Below are positions 22,207 through 33,640 of a DNA stretch of 64,000 nt, one piece after another. Source of the DNA: Odontesthes bonariensis (lineage: Eukaryota; Chordata; Actinopteri; Atheriniformes; Atherinopsidae); assembly GCF_027942865.1 (NCBI RefSeq), contig NC_134524.1, positions 2,702,536 to 2,766,535 on the forward strand. The letters are read 5' to 3'. The position numbers were made by a program, and so were the translations under genes. The first letter of the stretch is position 1, and the number at the start of each line of letters is the position of its first letter. The notes under the pieces are model-generated. The model saw only the letters and a list, made by a program, of their open reading frames with translations. It was not told where the DNA came from and ran no database searches.

Positions 22207-23148
22207 GCCAAAGGCAGAGGTGGGAGAAAGTCCCTATGTTGCAAGTCCAAGTAGAGTCTCAAGTCTTTGCTCTCAAGTCTCGAGTAGAGTCTCAAGTCTT
22301 TTCTCTCAAGTCCAAGTCAAGTCCAAGTCCTAAGATTTTTGTTTCGAGTCCCAACCAAGTCCTAAGATTTTTGTTTCGAGTCCCAACCAAGTCCTAACAA
22401 ATCGATTATAATTAATGATACGGATCATGACCACGTAAGTTGTTTATATTTTATTGTTAATGTTCTGCCACTTATTCATTTGTTTATTTTTATTAATATT
22501 GTGTTTAGATGCTTCGTCAATATAAGCACGGCCTTCTTGTGCTAATAAAGCTATTTGAAATTGAAAAAATTGGGCGATATCTTTAGTATCTTTTTTTTGT
22601 GTGTATTGGCATTAATTATCCAGCCAAGACTGATAACAGGAGTGCATTTGTAAATCAATAGACAATAGACTTTGGGAGGTATTTCTCCTTTTATTTCTAC
22701 ACAAACTTGCTGAAACTTGCACATAAAAAATAATTTAAAAAAAACACCATTCAAAACCAGCTGCACCCAGATGTGACCAAATAAAGTTTTTGAATTTGCG
22801 ATATACGGTAATTAACCGAATTCAGAGGGAATTTTAAATGTCTGTAGGGGGCGCTATTTCGCCATTTTGCGTCAAACGTGTGCTAGCAACCAAAAATATC
22901 GAATTTTGGATCCGGCCGCACGACTTGCCAAAGTTTGTGGAGTTTTTGAGCACGGGAAAGGGGCGAAATTGGGGCACGAAAAGGGTAAAGAATAATAATA
23001 ATAAAAAACATTACAATTTCAATAGGGTACTTGTCGGATTAGCCCTAATAAAAACTTGTGCTTACTGTAAGACGTCGGACCCCCCCGCTCCCTCCCGCCT
23101 ATGGTTCAGGGTGTTTGGTTTAGAAAAGATTTATTAAAAGGCGCGTTT

Positions 23149-23448
23149 TCACCATAAACCATAATAACCATAATACAATTTTTCACCATGCCGATTGAAG
23201 TTCGACGTAGTTTTGGTGCCATCCGTGATTTTCATGCCACATACGTTGCATATGGCTTTCCGCTCTTTGCTGTCCTGTTGCTTGAACCCAAACGCAATTA
23301 TCGCTGGAACAAACATGGTCCATGCTCTTGTAGCCTCTGGTCTGTTAGCTGTGCGTAAGGTAACGTGACGTAGTGACGTGACGTGACGTGACGTGACGTG
23401 ACGTGACGTGGCGTGCGGCGTGAAGTTCAGGCGGCGTTCAGGTTTCAC
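23149..23448 (-). pseudogene. hAT transposase BED zinc-finger fragment
   Basis: On the minus strand: FVPAIIAFGFKQQDSKERKA followed by ICNVCGMKITDGTKTTSNF and NRHGEKL. The C-x2-C pair and the SNFxRH segment match a BED finger, the DNA-binding start of hAT transposases. The second His appears lost and the rest of the transposase is missing. The upstream 30 codons come from the ACGTG repeat and are not real protein. Confidence 0.6.
23362..23413. repeat. (ACGTG)n tandem repeat
   Basis: About ten GTGACGTG/ACGTG units, palindromic-rich and CpG-containing, inside the hAT element just upstream of its BED remnant. CACGTG/TGACGT words resemble E-box and CRE cores, but no function can be claimed. Confidence 0.85.
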
Positions 23449-23737
23449 TGACGGCTGGGATTTCTAGTTGGTTGCTACAGTATTGATGCGACACTTTTAA
23501 AAAATATTTTAGTATTTGTGCTTGCTGCATGTGACTTGACTCGAGTCCAGAGGGTTAAGTCCAAGTAGAGTCTCAAGTCTTTGCTCTCAAGTCCAAGTAG
23601 AGTCTCAAGTCTTTGCTCTCAAGTCCAAGTAGAGTCCAAGTCTTTTTTTGATTTGGTCAAGCAAGTCTCAAGTCATCAAAATCGGGACTCGAGTCCAAGT
23701 CAAGTCTCGAGTCCAAGTCCCCACCTCTGGCCAAAGG

Positions 23738-24500
23738 CATTAGACACACCTATTTAATCTGTTGCCAGACTCTTATTATTCTCCCGTTTCCATTCTAAAG
23801 TTCGGCGCGCTTCTAGTCTAGCAGTGATGGTCTGACCGGTCTAAAAAGCATCGATCGGGAATGGTGTGCTATTAAGTTTGGCTCTCATTCGTCGAAAGGA
23901 ATTCCGGCAAAATGGGAAAAAGTGGGAAAATTGTGGATGGGAAAATACATTGAAAAGCACTTAACGAGTACTATGTGCTATTTTAGAGGTCTTATAACTG
24001 AGCCATAAAGCATAACAGACCTCATTCAAAGTTTATGTGACAGGAGACTCGCGGCTTTAACTGAACCAAAGGGTTTGTTGATACAATATACAGCTTTGAC
24101 ACAACTGCAGTTTCCGTTTTAGGAAGACTACATCTCAGCTGAGGTGCTTCTCCCACTCTGTTTCTCACTCTGAATTTAATACTGCACCAATTCCTCGAAC
24201 AAATGTCTCTCATGTTCAAAATATCTGCCCGATCTGGACAAAGTTACAACAGCTTCATGTTATAAATCTGATCTGCTTTTGTCCTTTAAACTGATAGATA
24301 AGGGAAGTTTGAAAGTACCCACAGTGCAATGGGAAAATGCATTGAAAGCACTTAATGAGCCAAAAACTGCCCTATTTTGGAGGCCTCACAACTCAGCCAT
24401 ACAACATCACAGAGACCTCATTCAAAGTTTATGTGACAGTAGACTCAACTTTATATTTTACGATACAACAATACAACGACTCAACTTTACTATTTTTTTT
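23738..24500. other. Repeated non-coding spacer in B1
   Basis: Shared with B2 (39660-40825). Contains two related motifs around TCATTCAAAGTTTATGTGAC (24024 and 24418), suggesting an internal duplication. The open frames here and in B2 disagree by indels and show no domain. Probably an eroded transposon; not identified. Confidence 0.5.
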
Positions 24501-25490
24501 AGTTTAGTTTAATATTATTAATTTTGTTCCATATTAGCTCTTAATCACCATTTGCCCCATTTATGGCCTCAATATAGAATCTGCTTTCACCTTACGGGTC
24601 ATCCTTAAGACTTTATCGCTATCTTTCATTCATTTTATAATTTCTTTGTTCAACCAGGGCAGATTATTTCTATGTTGCTTGGATTTACATTTTTTTTTTT
24701 GGTGAATCGTTATAATATCATTGGCTTCTTTAATAAAGTTATCTGAGTGAGCCTCAATGTCATTATTTTCCAGAATATTAGACCTTCTAGATTTTGGATT
24801 TCCTCATTCAGGAATTGTTGCTGGCTTTTGGGTATGAAGTAGAACTGGTGACCTCTGGATGCCATTAAATGCTTCCTCTTAATTTCCCATGAGCACAAGA
24901 TAAAATTGTGATCTGACAGGCCTGATAATAGATTCAAACTCTTAGAGATTCTTTCAGGATTATTATTAAATATTAGATCAATTGTTGTATTTTACGTATT
25001 AGTTATTCTTGTCGCTCCTTTTATAATTTGTGTCAAATTGTACTCATCCATCAGCTGTTTAATATTTTTCCTGACTTGATGTCCCAGTTGATATTAAAAT
25101 CAGCGAGTAGGATGATTTCCTTCTTCGAGTTGCAGTGATTTAAGATTGTCTGAAGATGATCATAAAACACATCCTTTGCTGAGGTGGATACACACAAATC
25201 ACAGTAAAAGACATCGCAGAGCAGAGTGATGCATTTAGACCAATACACTCAGCGTTAACGTCTTTAGGCCACCTTATTAGTTCATATTGAAACTTCTCTC
25301 TGACATAGATTAATACTCCCCCACCTCGCCCTGCTTCTCTAGCCTTTCTAAATACATTATATCCTGGAATGCTGGTAGCTGCTGTAGATGATGATGATGA
25401 TGAATGTGTCAACCAACTTTCACATATTCCAAGTATATCAATATTAGAGTCACTTAATGAATGTTCCATTTGCTCAGTTTGTGTTTTTTC
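24500..25490 (-). pseudogene. LINE endonuclease-region fragment
   Basis: Minus strand, pieces in different frames: NIDILGICESWLTHS, VFRKAREAGRGGGVLIYVRE, then KKEIILLADFNINW and finally GLSDHNFILCSW. These are the E, GGG, DFN and SDHN blocks of an apurinic-type LINE endonuclease, followed by a pre-RT segment (PWLNKEIIK-like). The reverse transcriptase is absent. It lies directly upstream of the zinc-finger exon in opposite orientation, as in B2 (38745-39610). A different LINE from the one at 33.6 kb. Confidence 0.75.
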
Positions 25491-25918
25491 CTACCACCGC
25501 TGTTACTTTTATTCCTTTAAACCAGCGGTCATCAACCTTTTTCAGCCCAACCTCTACATGGTGTTTAAGTGAACAACTTGGACAAGACTCTGGTTCCTTC
25601 CATCATTTAGAAATATTGTAGCTCAAGTTCCTTTTCAGAGTTTCATCATGACAAAAAGAATTATTAAAAGAGCAAAAAGCCAGAGTTTACTGCTTAAAAA
25701 GCTGAACGTGTGCAGAACACATCAGAGCACAGTGCTGATAGCTGAGGGCACTTATAAACGCACCCTCAGCGTTCACGTTTGAGCTGAGATATTGAGACCT
25801 GTGTGGCTCGGTCTGTCCAGCTCCAGTTAGAATATGTTGGTTAGCGTAGGTTAGCTTAGAGAAATCTTTTGTGTGAACTTCAAAAGGATCAAAGTCTTCT
25901 TCCTCTCTGTCATTGCAG

Positions 25919-27037
25919 AAACATAGAGCCCAAGAGGGATCCAGATGGCACTGCTGTAAGGACTGTGGGAAAGTTATCAAACAATCAAATCTGAGGTATC
26001 ATCTGAGGCTTCATACTGGAGAGAAGCCATACAGCTGTGACCAGTGTGGAGCAGCTTTCACTCGATTATCTAATCTAAAGACACACCAACGTGTTCACAC
26101 AGGAGAGAAACCTTTCCTCTGTGGTCAGTGTGGGGCAGCTTTCACTCAATTATCTCATCTAAAGACACACCAACGTATTCACGCAGGAGAGAAACCTTTC
26201 ATCTGTGGTCAGTGTGGGGCAGCTTTCACTACATTAGGTAGTCTAAAGACGCACCAACGTATTCACTCAGGAGAGAAACCTTTCGTCTGTGGTCAGTGTG
26301 GGGCAGCTTTCACAAGATTATCTAGTCTAAAGACGCACCAACGTATTCACTCAGGAGAGAAACCTTTCATCTGTGGTCAGTGTGGGGCAGCTTTCACTCA
26401 ATTATCTCATCTAAAGACACACCAACGTATTCACACAGGAGAGAAACCTTTCATCTGTGGTCAGTGTGGGGCAGCTTTCACTAGATTATCTCATCTAATG
26501 ACACACCAACGTATTCACTCAGGAGTGAAACCTTTCATCTGTGGTCAGTGTGGGGCAGCTTTCACTACATTAGGTAGTCTAAAGACGCACCAACGTATTC
26601 ACTCAGGAGAGAAACCTTTCGTCTGTGGTCAGTGTGGGGCAGCTTTCACAAGATTATCTAGTCTAAAGACGCACCAACGTATTCACTCAGGAGAGAAACC
26701 TTTCATCTGTGGTCAGTGTGGGGCAGCTTTCACTGAATTAGGTAGTCTAAAGATACACCAACGTATTCACTCAGGAGAGAAACCTTTCATCTGTGGTCAG
26801 TGTGGGGCAGCTTTCACTAGATTAGGTAATCTAAAGACACACCAACGTATTCACTCAGGAGAGAAACCTTTCATCTGTGGTCAGTGTGGGGCAGCTTTCA
26901 CTAGATTAGGTAATCTAAAGACACACCAACATATTCACTCAGGAGAGAAACCTTTCATCTGTGGTCAGTGTGGGGCAGCTTTCACTAGATTAGATCATCT
27001 AAAGAGACACCAACGTAGTCACACTGCAGAGAAATGA
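25919..27037 (+). CDS. C2H2 zinc-finger protein, terminal exon (13 fingers)
   Basis: Begins after the splice acceptor TCTCTGTCATTGCAG, which ends at 25918; no ATG precedes the fingers, so I start at the exon edge. The exon encodes KHRAQEGSRWHC and 13 C2H2 fingers joined by HTGEKP or HSGEKP linkers, ending in HTAEK and TGA. Finger 1 (CKDCGKVIK) differs from the rest, which share the framework CGQCGAAFT-x-L-x-x-LKTHQRIH. Helix positions -1, 2, 3 and 6 vary (R, Q, T, E at -1; N, H, S at 3) while Leu is fixed at position 1. Finger pairs 4-5 and 8-9 are near-identical, an in-array duplication of four fingers. Known role: sequence-specific nuclear DNA binding. Upstream exons were not found; an effector domain such as KRAB is not visible. 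Confidence 0.8.
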   Translation, partial: KHRAQEGSRWHCCKDCGKVIKQSNLRYHLRLHTGEKPYSCDQCGAAFTRLSNLKTHQRVHTGEKPFLCGQCGAAFTQLSHLKTHQRIHAGEKPFICGQCGAAFTTLGSLKTHQRIHSGEKPFVCGQCGAAFTRLSSLKTHQRIHSGEKPFICGQCGAAFTQLSHLKTHQRIHTGEKPFICGQCGAAFTRLSHLMTHQRIHSGVKPFICGQCGAAFTTLGSLKTHQRIHSGEKPFVCGQCGAAFTRLSSLKTHQRIHSGEKPFICGQCGAAFTELGSLKIHQRIHSGEKPFICGQCGAAFTRLGNLKTHQRIHSGEKPFICGQCGAAFTRLGNLKTHQHIHSGEKPFICGQCGAAFTRLDHLKRHQRSHTAEK

Positions 27038-28520
27038 TTGGCTTAAATCAACATAAATTTTTACGGCAAATAAGCAAGCATTCACCTGGGAGCAGCAACA
27101 GGAACTACCAATCAGAAGCCTTGCCTTTGTTCAGATTAAAAATCTTCTTTGTGTATCACCACCTTCTCTTGTCAGGACTTTAGTTCTGAATGTTCTGTGG
27201 GGAGCACATGTTTGAAGAACCATTGAAAGTGCTTTATAATTTGTTGGGATTGCTTTAACTGGGGACGGATCTCCCGACGCTCAAGACAAACATGGCATCA
27301 ATTGTGAGTTGATGGACAGAACAAAATGCAGTCTGTTTGAAAGTAGAAACATGTTTATTCTGAACATATTTGTTTTGTTTAAAGTTAAGATCCACAAAGT
27401 AGCTTTGCACCAGCTGTGGGTATTTCTGTAAACATCTGAAGAAGCAATATATCATTTCAGTTTGATGTGAAGTCGAGCTTTACACTCGTCTGTATTTCAT
27501 TGTTCTGCATTTCATTAAAGGTCAGATGGTGACTTTTCTCATGCTTTTCATCTTCTTGCTACACAGATATTTTTGAAGAAAATGTGTGTTTGGTTACGAG
27601 GGAAAGTTGACCCTTATCATCTTCCCTAAAGACCCAGAAATCTTTAACGCAGTCTGAAAAAGGTTTGGAGTTGTTCCCTGTACTTCCCAGACAGCTGTAT
27701 GATGCTGATGACTGAAGCTGAAAGTTAAGGCTGTTCCAACACTAAAAGGGCACGAGGCTCAACTTCAAGCTGTGAAACTCTTTCAAATGTCTGTTGTGTT
27801 GGAATCAGATGTGTGAACGGATTTTAGTCCAAACTTTGGGTTGAAACTTACTTTTTCCACCTCCGTAATGATCTGTAAAACTGAAGGTTGTTGAAAAACA
27901 CAGTGCTGGATCCAAACAATAGTGTAATGTTCCAATCTGACCTCCTGGTGGCAGCGTCGTCTCACTGGGGATTTCTCATTGATTCTTTTAAAAGCAGGAA
28001 TCAACGTCAGATATTCATGATCTGAAGGGGATGAACTCCTGTGCTTCTGCAGAATACCTGAGTTTCCTCCAGTGCCACCATGAAGTTAGTGTTTTTCGCC
28101 ATATATATTTATATTTACACTAACTTATAGATTTAATCTGCTGTAACTCCTGGTTAAATGGAGGTTTTCCTCTTTCTTTAACTGCAGAATTCCACCGTAA
28201 TATAATTCTAGTTAAAAAAATAAAATAATAAACTTATATGTCAGCTTTAGTTATTTAGAAATGTAGATTGATGATACATATTGGATGGAAGCTTTTGGCT
28301 CCGGATGAAATGTTTTGGGTTCAGGTGGAACAGAACCAGGTCAGCACTATTATCCCAGAATTCTTTGCATCTTCTTCAGATTTTCTGTGTGAAAACAGAG
28401 ACTTCTGAAACATGTTTCTGAGCTGGTGTGGATGCTGCTGGAAGCACCTCTGCTGGTCACTCTGGTAGTTTTTCACATCTGTTATGATGCGTAACCGTAG
28501 CAACGGGAAAGTTTTTCACC
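27038..28520 (+). other. 3' flank of the zinc-finger exon
   Basis: Probable 3' UTR and downstream DNA, conserved with B2 (32104 down to 31386) and with block C (61482-62160 and 62760-63450). An ATTAAA at about 27515 could serve polyadenylation. No coding sequence recognised; frames on the minus strand do not hold between copies. Confidence 0.55.
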
Positions 28521-28525
28521 TGTAG

Positions 28526-28744
28526 GTGCAGCTAACTGAGTGTCACAGAATCCCGAGAAATGGCTGGAAAAATACCCCAAACCTGGATGAGCTGAAGAGG
28601 AGATGTCTAGGATGCAGAGCAGGAACAACCTGGAGGAAAAGGAGGAGGAAGTTTAAAGCATTTCTTCTCTCGATCATCAGGGGAAATGTGAGGTCACTGG
28701 TGGATAAGACAACTACATGGATCAACTACACACTGAAAGGTTGA
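28526..28744 (+). pseudogene. L2-like LINE N-terminal fragment
   Basis: Reads LDELKRRCLGCRAGTTWRKR followed by GNVRSLVDK, corresponding to residues about 70-113 of the LINE ORF at 33838-36774 (LKRRRRGCRAGAKRRERKKK, then GNVRSLANK). Only the basic N-terminus and the first endonuclease motif (GNVRSL) remain. Block C has the same fragment at 63455-63660. Confidence 0.7.
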
Positions 28745-30500
28745 ATCCTAAACTCTCTCTTTTCATTTTCTTTTCATAGGGACTGAGTTCAAGCCTTTTC
28801 CAGGTTCCACTCAATTTTTCTCAGTCGTCAAAGTTTGAAACCAACGAGTCGGAGACTTTATTGAGATACAGAGCATGAGACAGAACACCCAGCAGCTGAA
28901 CAAACCAGAGACAGTTGATGAGCAAAGCTGTCTCATAGGAAACATGTTGGAAGACTAAAAGATAGTGTCTGTGGTCATCAGTCTCAGGTCAAAAGTGCCA
29001 AGAAAGCAGCACAAAGCAGCAGAGGCATCGCTCAGAGGGGCAATAAACATGCAGTTTGGAATGATCCGAAAACATCAGGAAGTTGAAACATTTTCAGTAA
29101 AGTGAATTTTATCTGAAATGTGGAAGAAGTCTGCAAACATGTAAAACTGTTATTCAGAAATGAAAGAATATTTTCACTGTAATTAGATTTCTATCAAAGA
29201 ATATAATGTTCATTTTAACTGGAATTTCTATTTAAATTGTAGTTAAACACTGAATTATTCAATCCAACAGATCTAACACTTTGATGATGAAACCTTTTTA
29301 TTTTCGTTGTTTCTTTTGATCATTTCTGGATTAAATGACTTAATAACTTCATGAAGTTAAACTAATGAAACCAAAATCTCTGCGTAAGCCAGCTGTGCTG
29401 TGCTCATGTGATGAACACACTGATGACCTCAGACTTCATCCAACCATCAGTTCACCTCAAGCTAAAGATGAGGTTCATAAAATAACTGAAGGCTGTTTTA
29501 AATACTTTTTCAGGTTCTTTAGGCTTGTTGCTGCATCAGTGTTAAAATAAGAACAAATGTTTCTGTAAATGTTCAAATGTACTCATTATTTTGCATTTTG
29601 TTGCTGTTTTGCCAATAAATGATTGTACTTGTAACTCTGTGTGTTGTGTATTTATTTCCATGTTCCTCAGCATGGAACAGGGAGCGTTCCCTCCCTGAGA
29701 GGAAAGTCGTGTCAGATATCATGTTTTTCTATCTTTCTATGAGCTGTGAGGCCAAACAGCAACAGACTGCAGCTGGTTTTTCTCAGGGTTGAAGGTTGTT
29801 TTTGTCACTTTTCTGCCACAATAGGAAAACAGCACAGCTTCATCCACAGGAACCTCCCTCAGGAAACTGTTGGTGGCCACAGAAGTGCTTTAAGTTAAAG
29901 GCCAAACTGAAGCTAAAGCAATGATGACAACACTGATAATCTAATGACTAAGTTCCCATGAGCCTTTGCAGTCAGCAGGAAGCAGCCCATGGTCAGAGCC
30001 TCCTCTGCTGCTGCTGAAGTTCATTTCAGCCCAAAGTGAGACATGACGGGGATGTTTCAGGAGCTGCTGACACACACTGAGCAGCTTTAGCTCAGAACAC
30101 CTGGAACACACACACATCATGCTGTCATCACGTGGTTTCCTGGCTCCGCCCCTCTGATGGCGCCCCTCAGCCTGCCTGATGGCATTCAGGGGCAGCGGGT
30201 CGGTGAGACTCCCTCTGGTGGCAGAAAACACAATTACACAAACAAACCTTTCCCACCGTCTTCACTGCCGGATGGATGGATGGATGTATGGATGGATGTA
30301 TAGATGGATAAATGGATGGATGAATGGATGGATGGATGGATGTTTTCCCTCACTGTCTCGTCGGGTTTAGGAATAAAAGTCCACATGGAAAGGTGGTTAT
30401 TTCAGGCTCTGCCTTGTGACTCTCTGCATAGGGACAGCCACCCCTCACCTCCAGAACACATCTGATGTCGATACTCTTTCAGAAAGACACACGTGATGAG
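28745..30500. other. Centre of the inverted duplication, no gene recognised
   Basis: To about 29030 the sequence is shared with block C (63660-63950). Beyond that it is unique in the window. AATAAATGATTGTACTTGTA at about 29611 looks like a 3'-end signal region, but no gene leading into it is recognised; a 61-codon frame at 29365 has no domain. The stretch has no long open frame with a family signature. Confidence 0.5.
30271..30344. repeat. (GGAT)n microsatellite
   Basis: GGAT/GTAT tetranucleotide array, near the middle of the unpaired centre. Such arrays often mark the 3' tail of fish RTE elements, but no RTE body adjoins this one. Confidence 0.9.
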
Positions 30501-30510
30501 CACATGCCAA

Positions 30511-30870
30511 TTATCGCTGTGGCTGCTTAACCTTAAATGGAAGATGTTTTTGAAGCCTCGAGCCGGATCGTCTCTCCTCTCCAGAGCAGCTGAAGGTCAA
30601 CAGAACCAGATGGAACCCAGAGGTTCCCAAAGCAGATGCCTCCTCCCCCCGACTACACATCCAGATCCTGTCCATGTAAACCACAAACAGGGTCGGAGAC
30701 GAGGGGCAGAACTGGTGGAGTCCCCGTAAACCAGAACCACTTCCCAACCAGAATGCAGACACAGCTCTGACTGCGTTATCCAGTGACTGGATATCCTGTA
30801 AAAGTGACTTCTGCGGCACCCCCCACAGACTCCCTGGGGGTCCAGAGTCCAGAAAACACATGGAACACAA
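30511..30870 (-). pseudogene. LINE reverse transcriptase fragment
   Basis: Minus-strand frame with SPTLFVVYMDRIWMCSRGEE, close to the LFVIFMDRISRCSxGEE block just upstream of the FADD catalytic motif in an abundant fish LINE. The catalytic part itself is shifted and unreadable. The fragment at 32512-32754 appears to be the C-terminus of the same LINE type. Confidence 0.6.
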
Positions 30871-31385
30871 CCCTAACCCTGGATGGTTAAACTCCCATGA
30901 TCCCTACAGTAACTATGTGAGGGTAAAGATCTGCTCCACTGTTCCATGACCTGAACACATTTCTCCTCCTGAAAGGTTCAGTAACCAATCAGAGCCCCCT
31001 CTTCAGCCTTAAACTTTACCAGAGAAGTGGGATTTTCCCCAATAACAGATAACGTGTGAAAAGTAGATCTATTTCCAGGTAATAGCTGGAAAGCACAAAT
31101 ATTACAGTCTTACTGTGTAAGATTATTACTGCATGGTTTTTGTGTTGTGCTCACTCAGGCATGATATACCTGCTTTATGAAGTCAGATTAATGGAAAATA
31201 AATAACTCTAACCCTGAAAGGAGCTGCTGACTTGCATGGGAATTCACAAATATCACATTTATGTGACATGAGTAACTTAAAGCTGAGGGAAAAGTCATTA
31301 ACGTAGCAAATAGCTCTGACATTGAGCCAATGCTACCACCTTTAGGACAAAGTGGAACGTTTCCCTCAATAATATTCATCCAGCA
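30871..31385. other. No gene recognised
   Basis: Unique-looking sequence between the LINE fragment and the point where B2 homology starts. No open frame with a known motif, no repeats beyond scattered AT-rich patches. Confidence 0.5.
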
Positions 31386-32344
31386 TTCACACATCTGATT
31401 TCAACACAACAGACATTTGAAAGAGTTTCACAGCTTTAAGTTGAGCCTCGTGCCCTTTTAGTGTTGGAACAGCCTTAACTTTCAGCTTCAGTCATCAGCA
31501 TCATACAGCTGTCTGCGAAGTACAGGGAACAACTCCAAACCTTTTTCAGACTGCGTTAAAGATTTCTGGGTCTTTGGGGAAGATGATAAGGGTCAACTTT
31601 CCCTCGTAACCAGACACACATTTTCTTCAAAAATATCTGTGTAGCAAGAACATGAAAAGCATGAGAAAAGTTAACATCTGACCTTTAATGAAATGCAGAA
31701 CAATGAAATACAGACGAGTGTAAAGCTCGACTTCACATCAAACTGAAATGATATATTGCTTCTTCAGATGTTTACATAAATACCCACAGCTGGTGCAAAG
31801 CTACTTTGTGGATCTTAACTTTAAACAAAACAAATAAGTTCAGTATAACAGAATAAACATGTTTCTACTTTCGAACAGACTGCATTTTGTTCTGTCCATC
31901 AACTCACAATTGATGCCATGTTTGTCTAGAACGTCGGGAGATCTGTCCCCAGTAAAAACAATCCCAACAAATTATAAAGCACTTTCAATGGTTCTTCAAA
32001 CATGTGCTCCCCACAGAACATTCAGAACTAAAGTCCTGACAAGAGAAGGTGGTAATCCACAAAGAAGATTTTTAATCTGAACAAAGGCAAGGCTTCCGAT
32101 TGGTAGGTGTTTAAAATGAATGAGTTCCTCTAGCCTGCCTGCGGTCCCCCAGTGGCTAAAAATGATGATAGACCTAAACCATGCACTGGAAATTATTCTC
32201 CGCCTTTGGTAATGTGACCATGCAGATGACCTGATCGAGAAAGCCGCCGCTTATGATGTGGGCTTATGACATGGAGGTTGTTTCCCCCCAGAGCCAATAA
32301 ACTGCCTTTCCCCGCCCACAGCTCTTTGGCCAGCTCATTGCTCT

Positions 32345-32510
32345 GTACATGGATGTAAAAAATCTGTTTAGAGCTCCTGCATCAGAACCTCTAAAGAGCC
32401 AGTGGACAGATTTAGTTTTTTCTGGGAAAGTGACGACAGGACCGAAGAGATTTGTGTATGTGTGCGCCAAACATTTCAATGATGAATGTTTCCAGAACTT
32501 GGGCCAATAC
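32345..32510 (+). pseudogene. THAP domain fragment, C-terminal half
   Basis: Reads NLFRAPASEPLKSQWTDLV and then KRFVYVCAKHFNDECFQN. The W and the C-x2-H (CAKH) followed by F-x4-CF are the second half of a C2CH THAP finger. The N-terminal Cys pair is absent, and the frame runs into LINE sequence at about 32511. Source could be a THAP-containing transposase or a host THAP gene. Confidence 0.6.
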
Positions 32511-32511
32511 C

Positions 32512-32754
32512 GAGCCCAAGGGAGAGCCCAGACACCCTGCGGAGGAATCTCATTTCAGCCGCTTGTATTCGCGATCTCATTCTCTCAGTCACTACCCACA
32601 GCTCGTGACCATAGGTGAGGGTTAGAACATAGACTGACCGGTAAATCGAGAGCTTGGCCTTCTGCCTCAGCTCCTTCTTCACCACGACGGGCCGGTGCAG
32701 AGCCCGCATCACTGCAGACGCTGCACCAATCCGCCTGTCAACCTCCTGCTCCAT
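32512..32754 (-). pseudogene. LINE C-terminal fragment
   Basis: Minus strand: MEQEVDRRIGAASAVMRALH, then KAKLSIYRSVYVLTLTYGHE and RSRIQAAEMRFLRRVSGL. These are strongly conserved C-terminal blocks of an abundant fish LINE, downstream of the RT palm. Homology ends at about 32515 after GLSL. No catalytic residues. Confidence 0.8.
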
Positions 32755-32829
32755 TCGTCCCTCACTCGGGGATGCATCTCAGCATCCTTGCAGGAAACGT
32801 TTTTTTACGCTCATTTAACGCTCATTTAA

Positions 32830-33640
32830 CGCTCTATAATTAGGGACCGAGCAGTGAAACTGCAAGGACCCCCCACACCTCGCATTTGATCAAACTCCTC
32901 CTACGTATTTAATGCTACAAACTTCAAACTTGGCTAGGCTACTCTTAAGACATGGGGGGATAAAATCATGGAAAAACTTTTTCAAAACTCAAAGGGTGTG
33001 GCCGTGGCGACACCACAAATTTATGACTCGCCATGAAAACTTAAGTCGCTTTTAACTCCCACATACATTATCCAATCTGTCCCAAACTTCAAACGGTAAT
33101 TGCTGGACCCAGCCTGAACGTGCACATATAAAATAGTGATATCCACCTACAGCGCCACCTGCTGGTGGTCGGAAACATCTTTTTTTTTCCACATCTCGCA
33201 TTTGATTGAACTGCTCAACTTGCTTGATGTTTGACTGTGTTAGGAGAGTTGCTCACGAACTAGTTCATCATATTGTCAAAGTAAGCTCATTTCAACAAGT
33301 TTAGCTAGTTTTACGGCATAGGGCTGCCGTGCCATAGCGATTCACAAAACATTTGTGCATGGTACCACGGGCGTAAGTAAGGCCACACCAACACACTCCG
33401 CTTTGTCTTGCCTTTCTCCTCCTCATTTGCATTTAAAGCTGCAGACCCTAAAGAGCTCATTCTGAGGATCCTAAGGAAAGCTAATTTTTGGGACTGGCTG
33501 TAATTCTACACCAAGAAAAAAATTGGGGGGAAAAAAACTCAGATATAGTATATGGGGACCACAAAAACCTATAAAAATATATAAAAGTCTCCATTTATTT
33601 TCATGCCATGGAACCTTTAAATTATTAATTAATATTGTTC
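32830..33640. repeat. Unclassified dispersed-repeat-like sequence
   Basis: Starts TTAGGGACCGAGCAGTGAAA and CTGCAAGGACCCCCCACACC, phrases I associate with a common teleost repeat, followed by CGCCACCTGCTGGTGG and a second CACATCTCGCATTTGATTGA that echoes the CCTCGCATTTGATCAA at 32879, so there is an internal repeat of about 315 bp period. Non-coding. Classification uncertain. Confidence 0.35.

Larger units (their letters stand above)
22215..23729 (-). mobile_element. hAT transposon, 1515 bp, non-autonomous
   Basis: Ends CAGAGGTGGG...CCCACCTCTG, a classic hAT terminal inverted repeat. The 8-bp duplication GCCAAAGG is at 22207-22214 and 23730-23737. B2 has the single uninterrupted site (inverted, 40826-40833), so excision-free insertion after the B duplication is directly visible. 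Both subterminal regions carry many AAGTCCAAGTAGAGTCTC-type words. A BED-finger remnant is the only coding trace. The 22560-22840 and 23460-23560 parts are non-coding. Confidence 0.9.
20728..27820 (+). repeat. Block B1 of the large inverted duplication
   Basis: Matches B2 (31386-42305) in inverse order: Harbinger end, LINE fragment with GTTCCCAT duplication, Harbinger transposase remnant, unique-looking spacer, LINE endonuclease fragment, zinc-finger exon and its 3' flank. B1 carries a private hAT insertion (22215-23729), lacks about 390 bases present at 39940-40330, and lacks most of 38300-38740. From about 25490 onward it also matches block C. Confidence 0.85.

Noticed and set aside
25913..25918. 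Translation start of the zinc-finger proteins at a TTG six bases before the exon
   Set aside because: This codon lies within the splice acceptor TCATTGCAG shared by all three paralogues; the coding exon begins after CAG, and the true start must be in an upstream exon.
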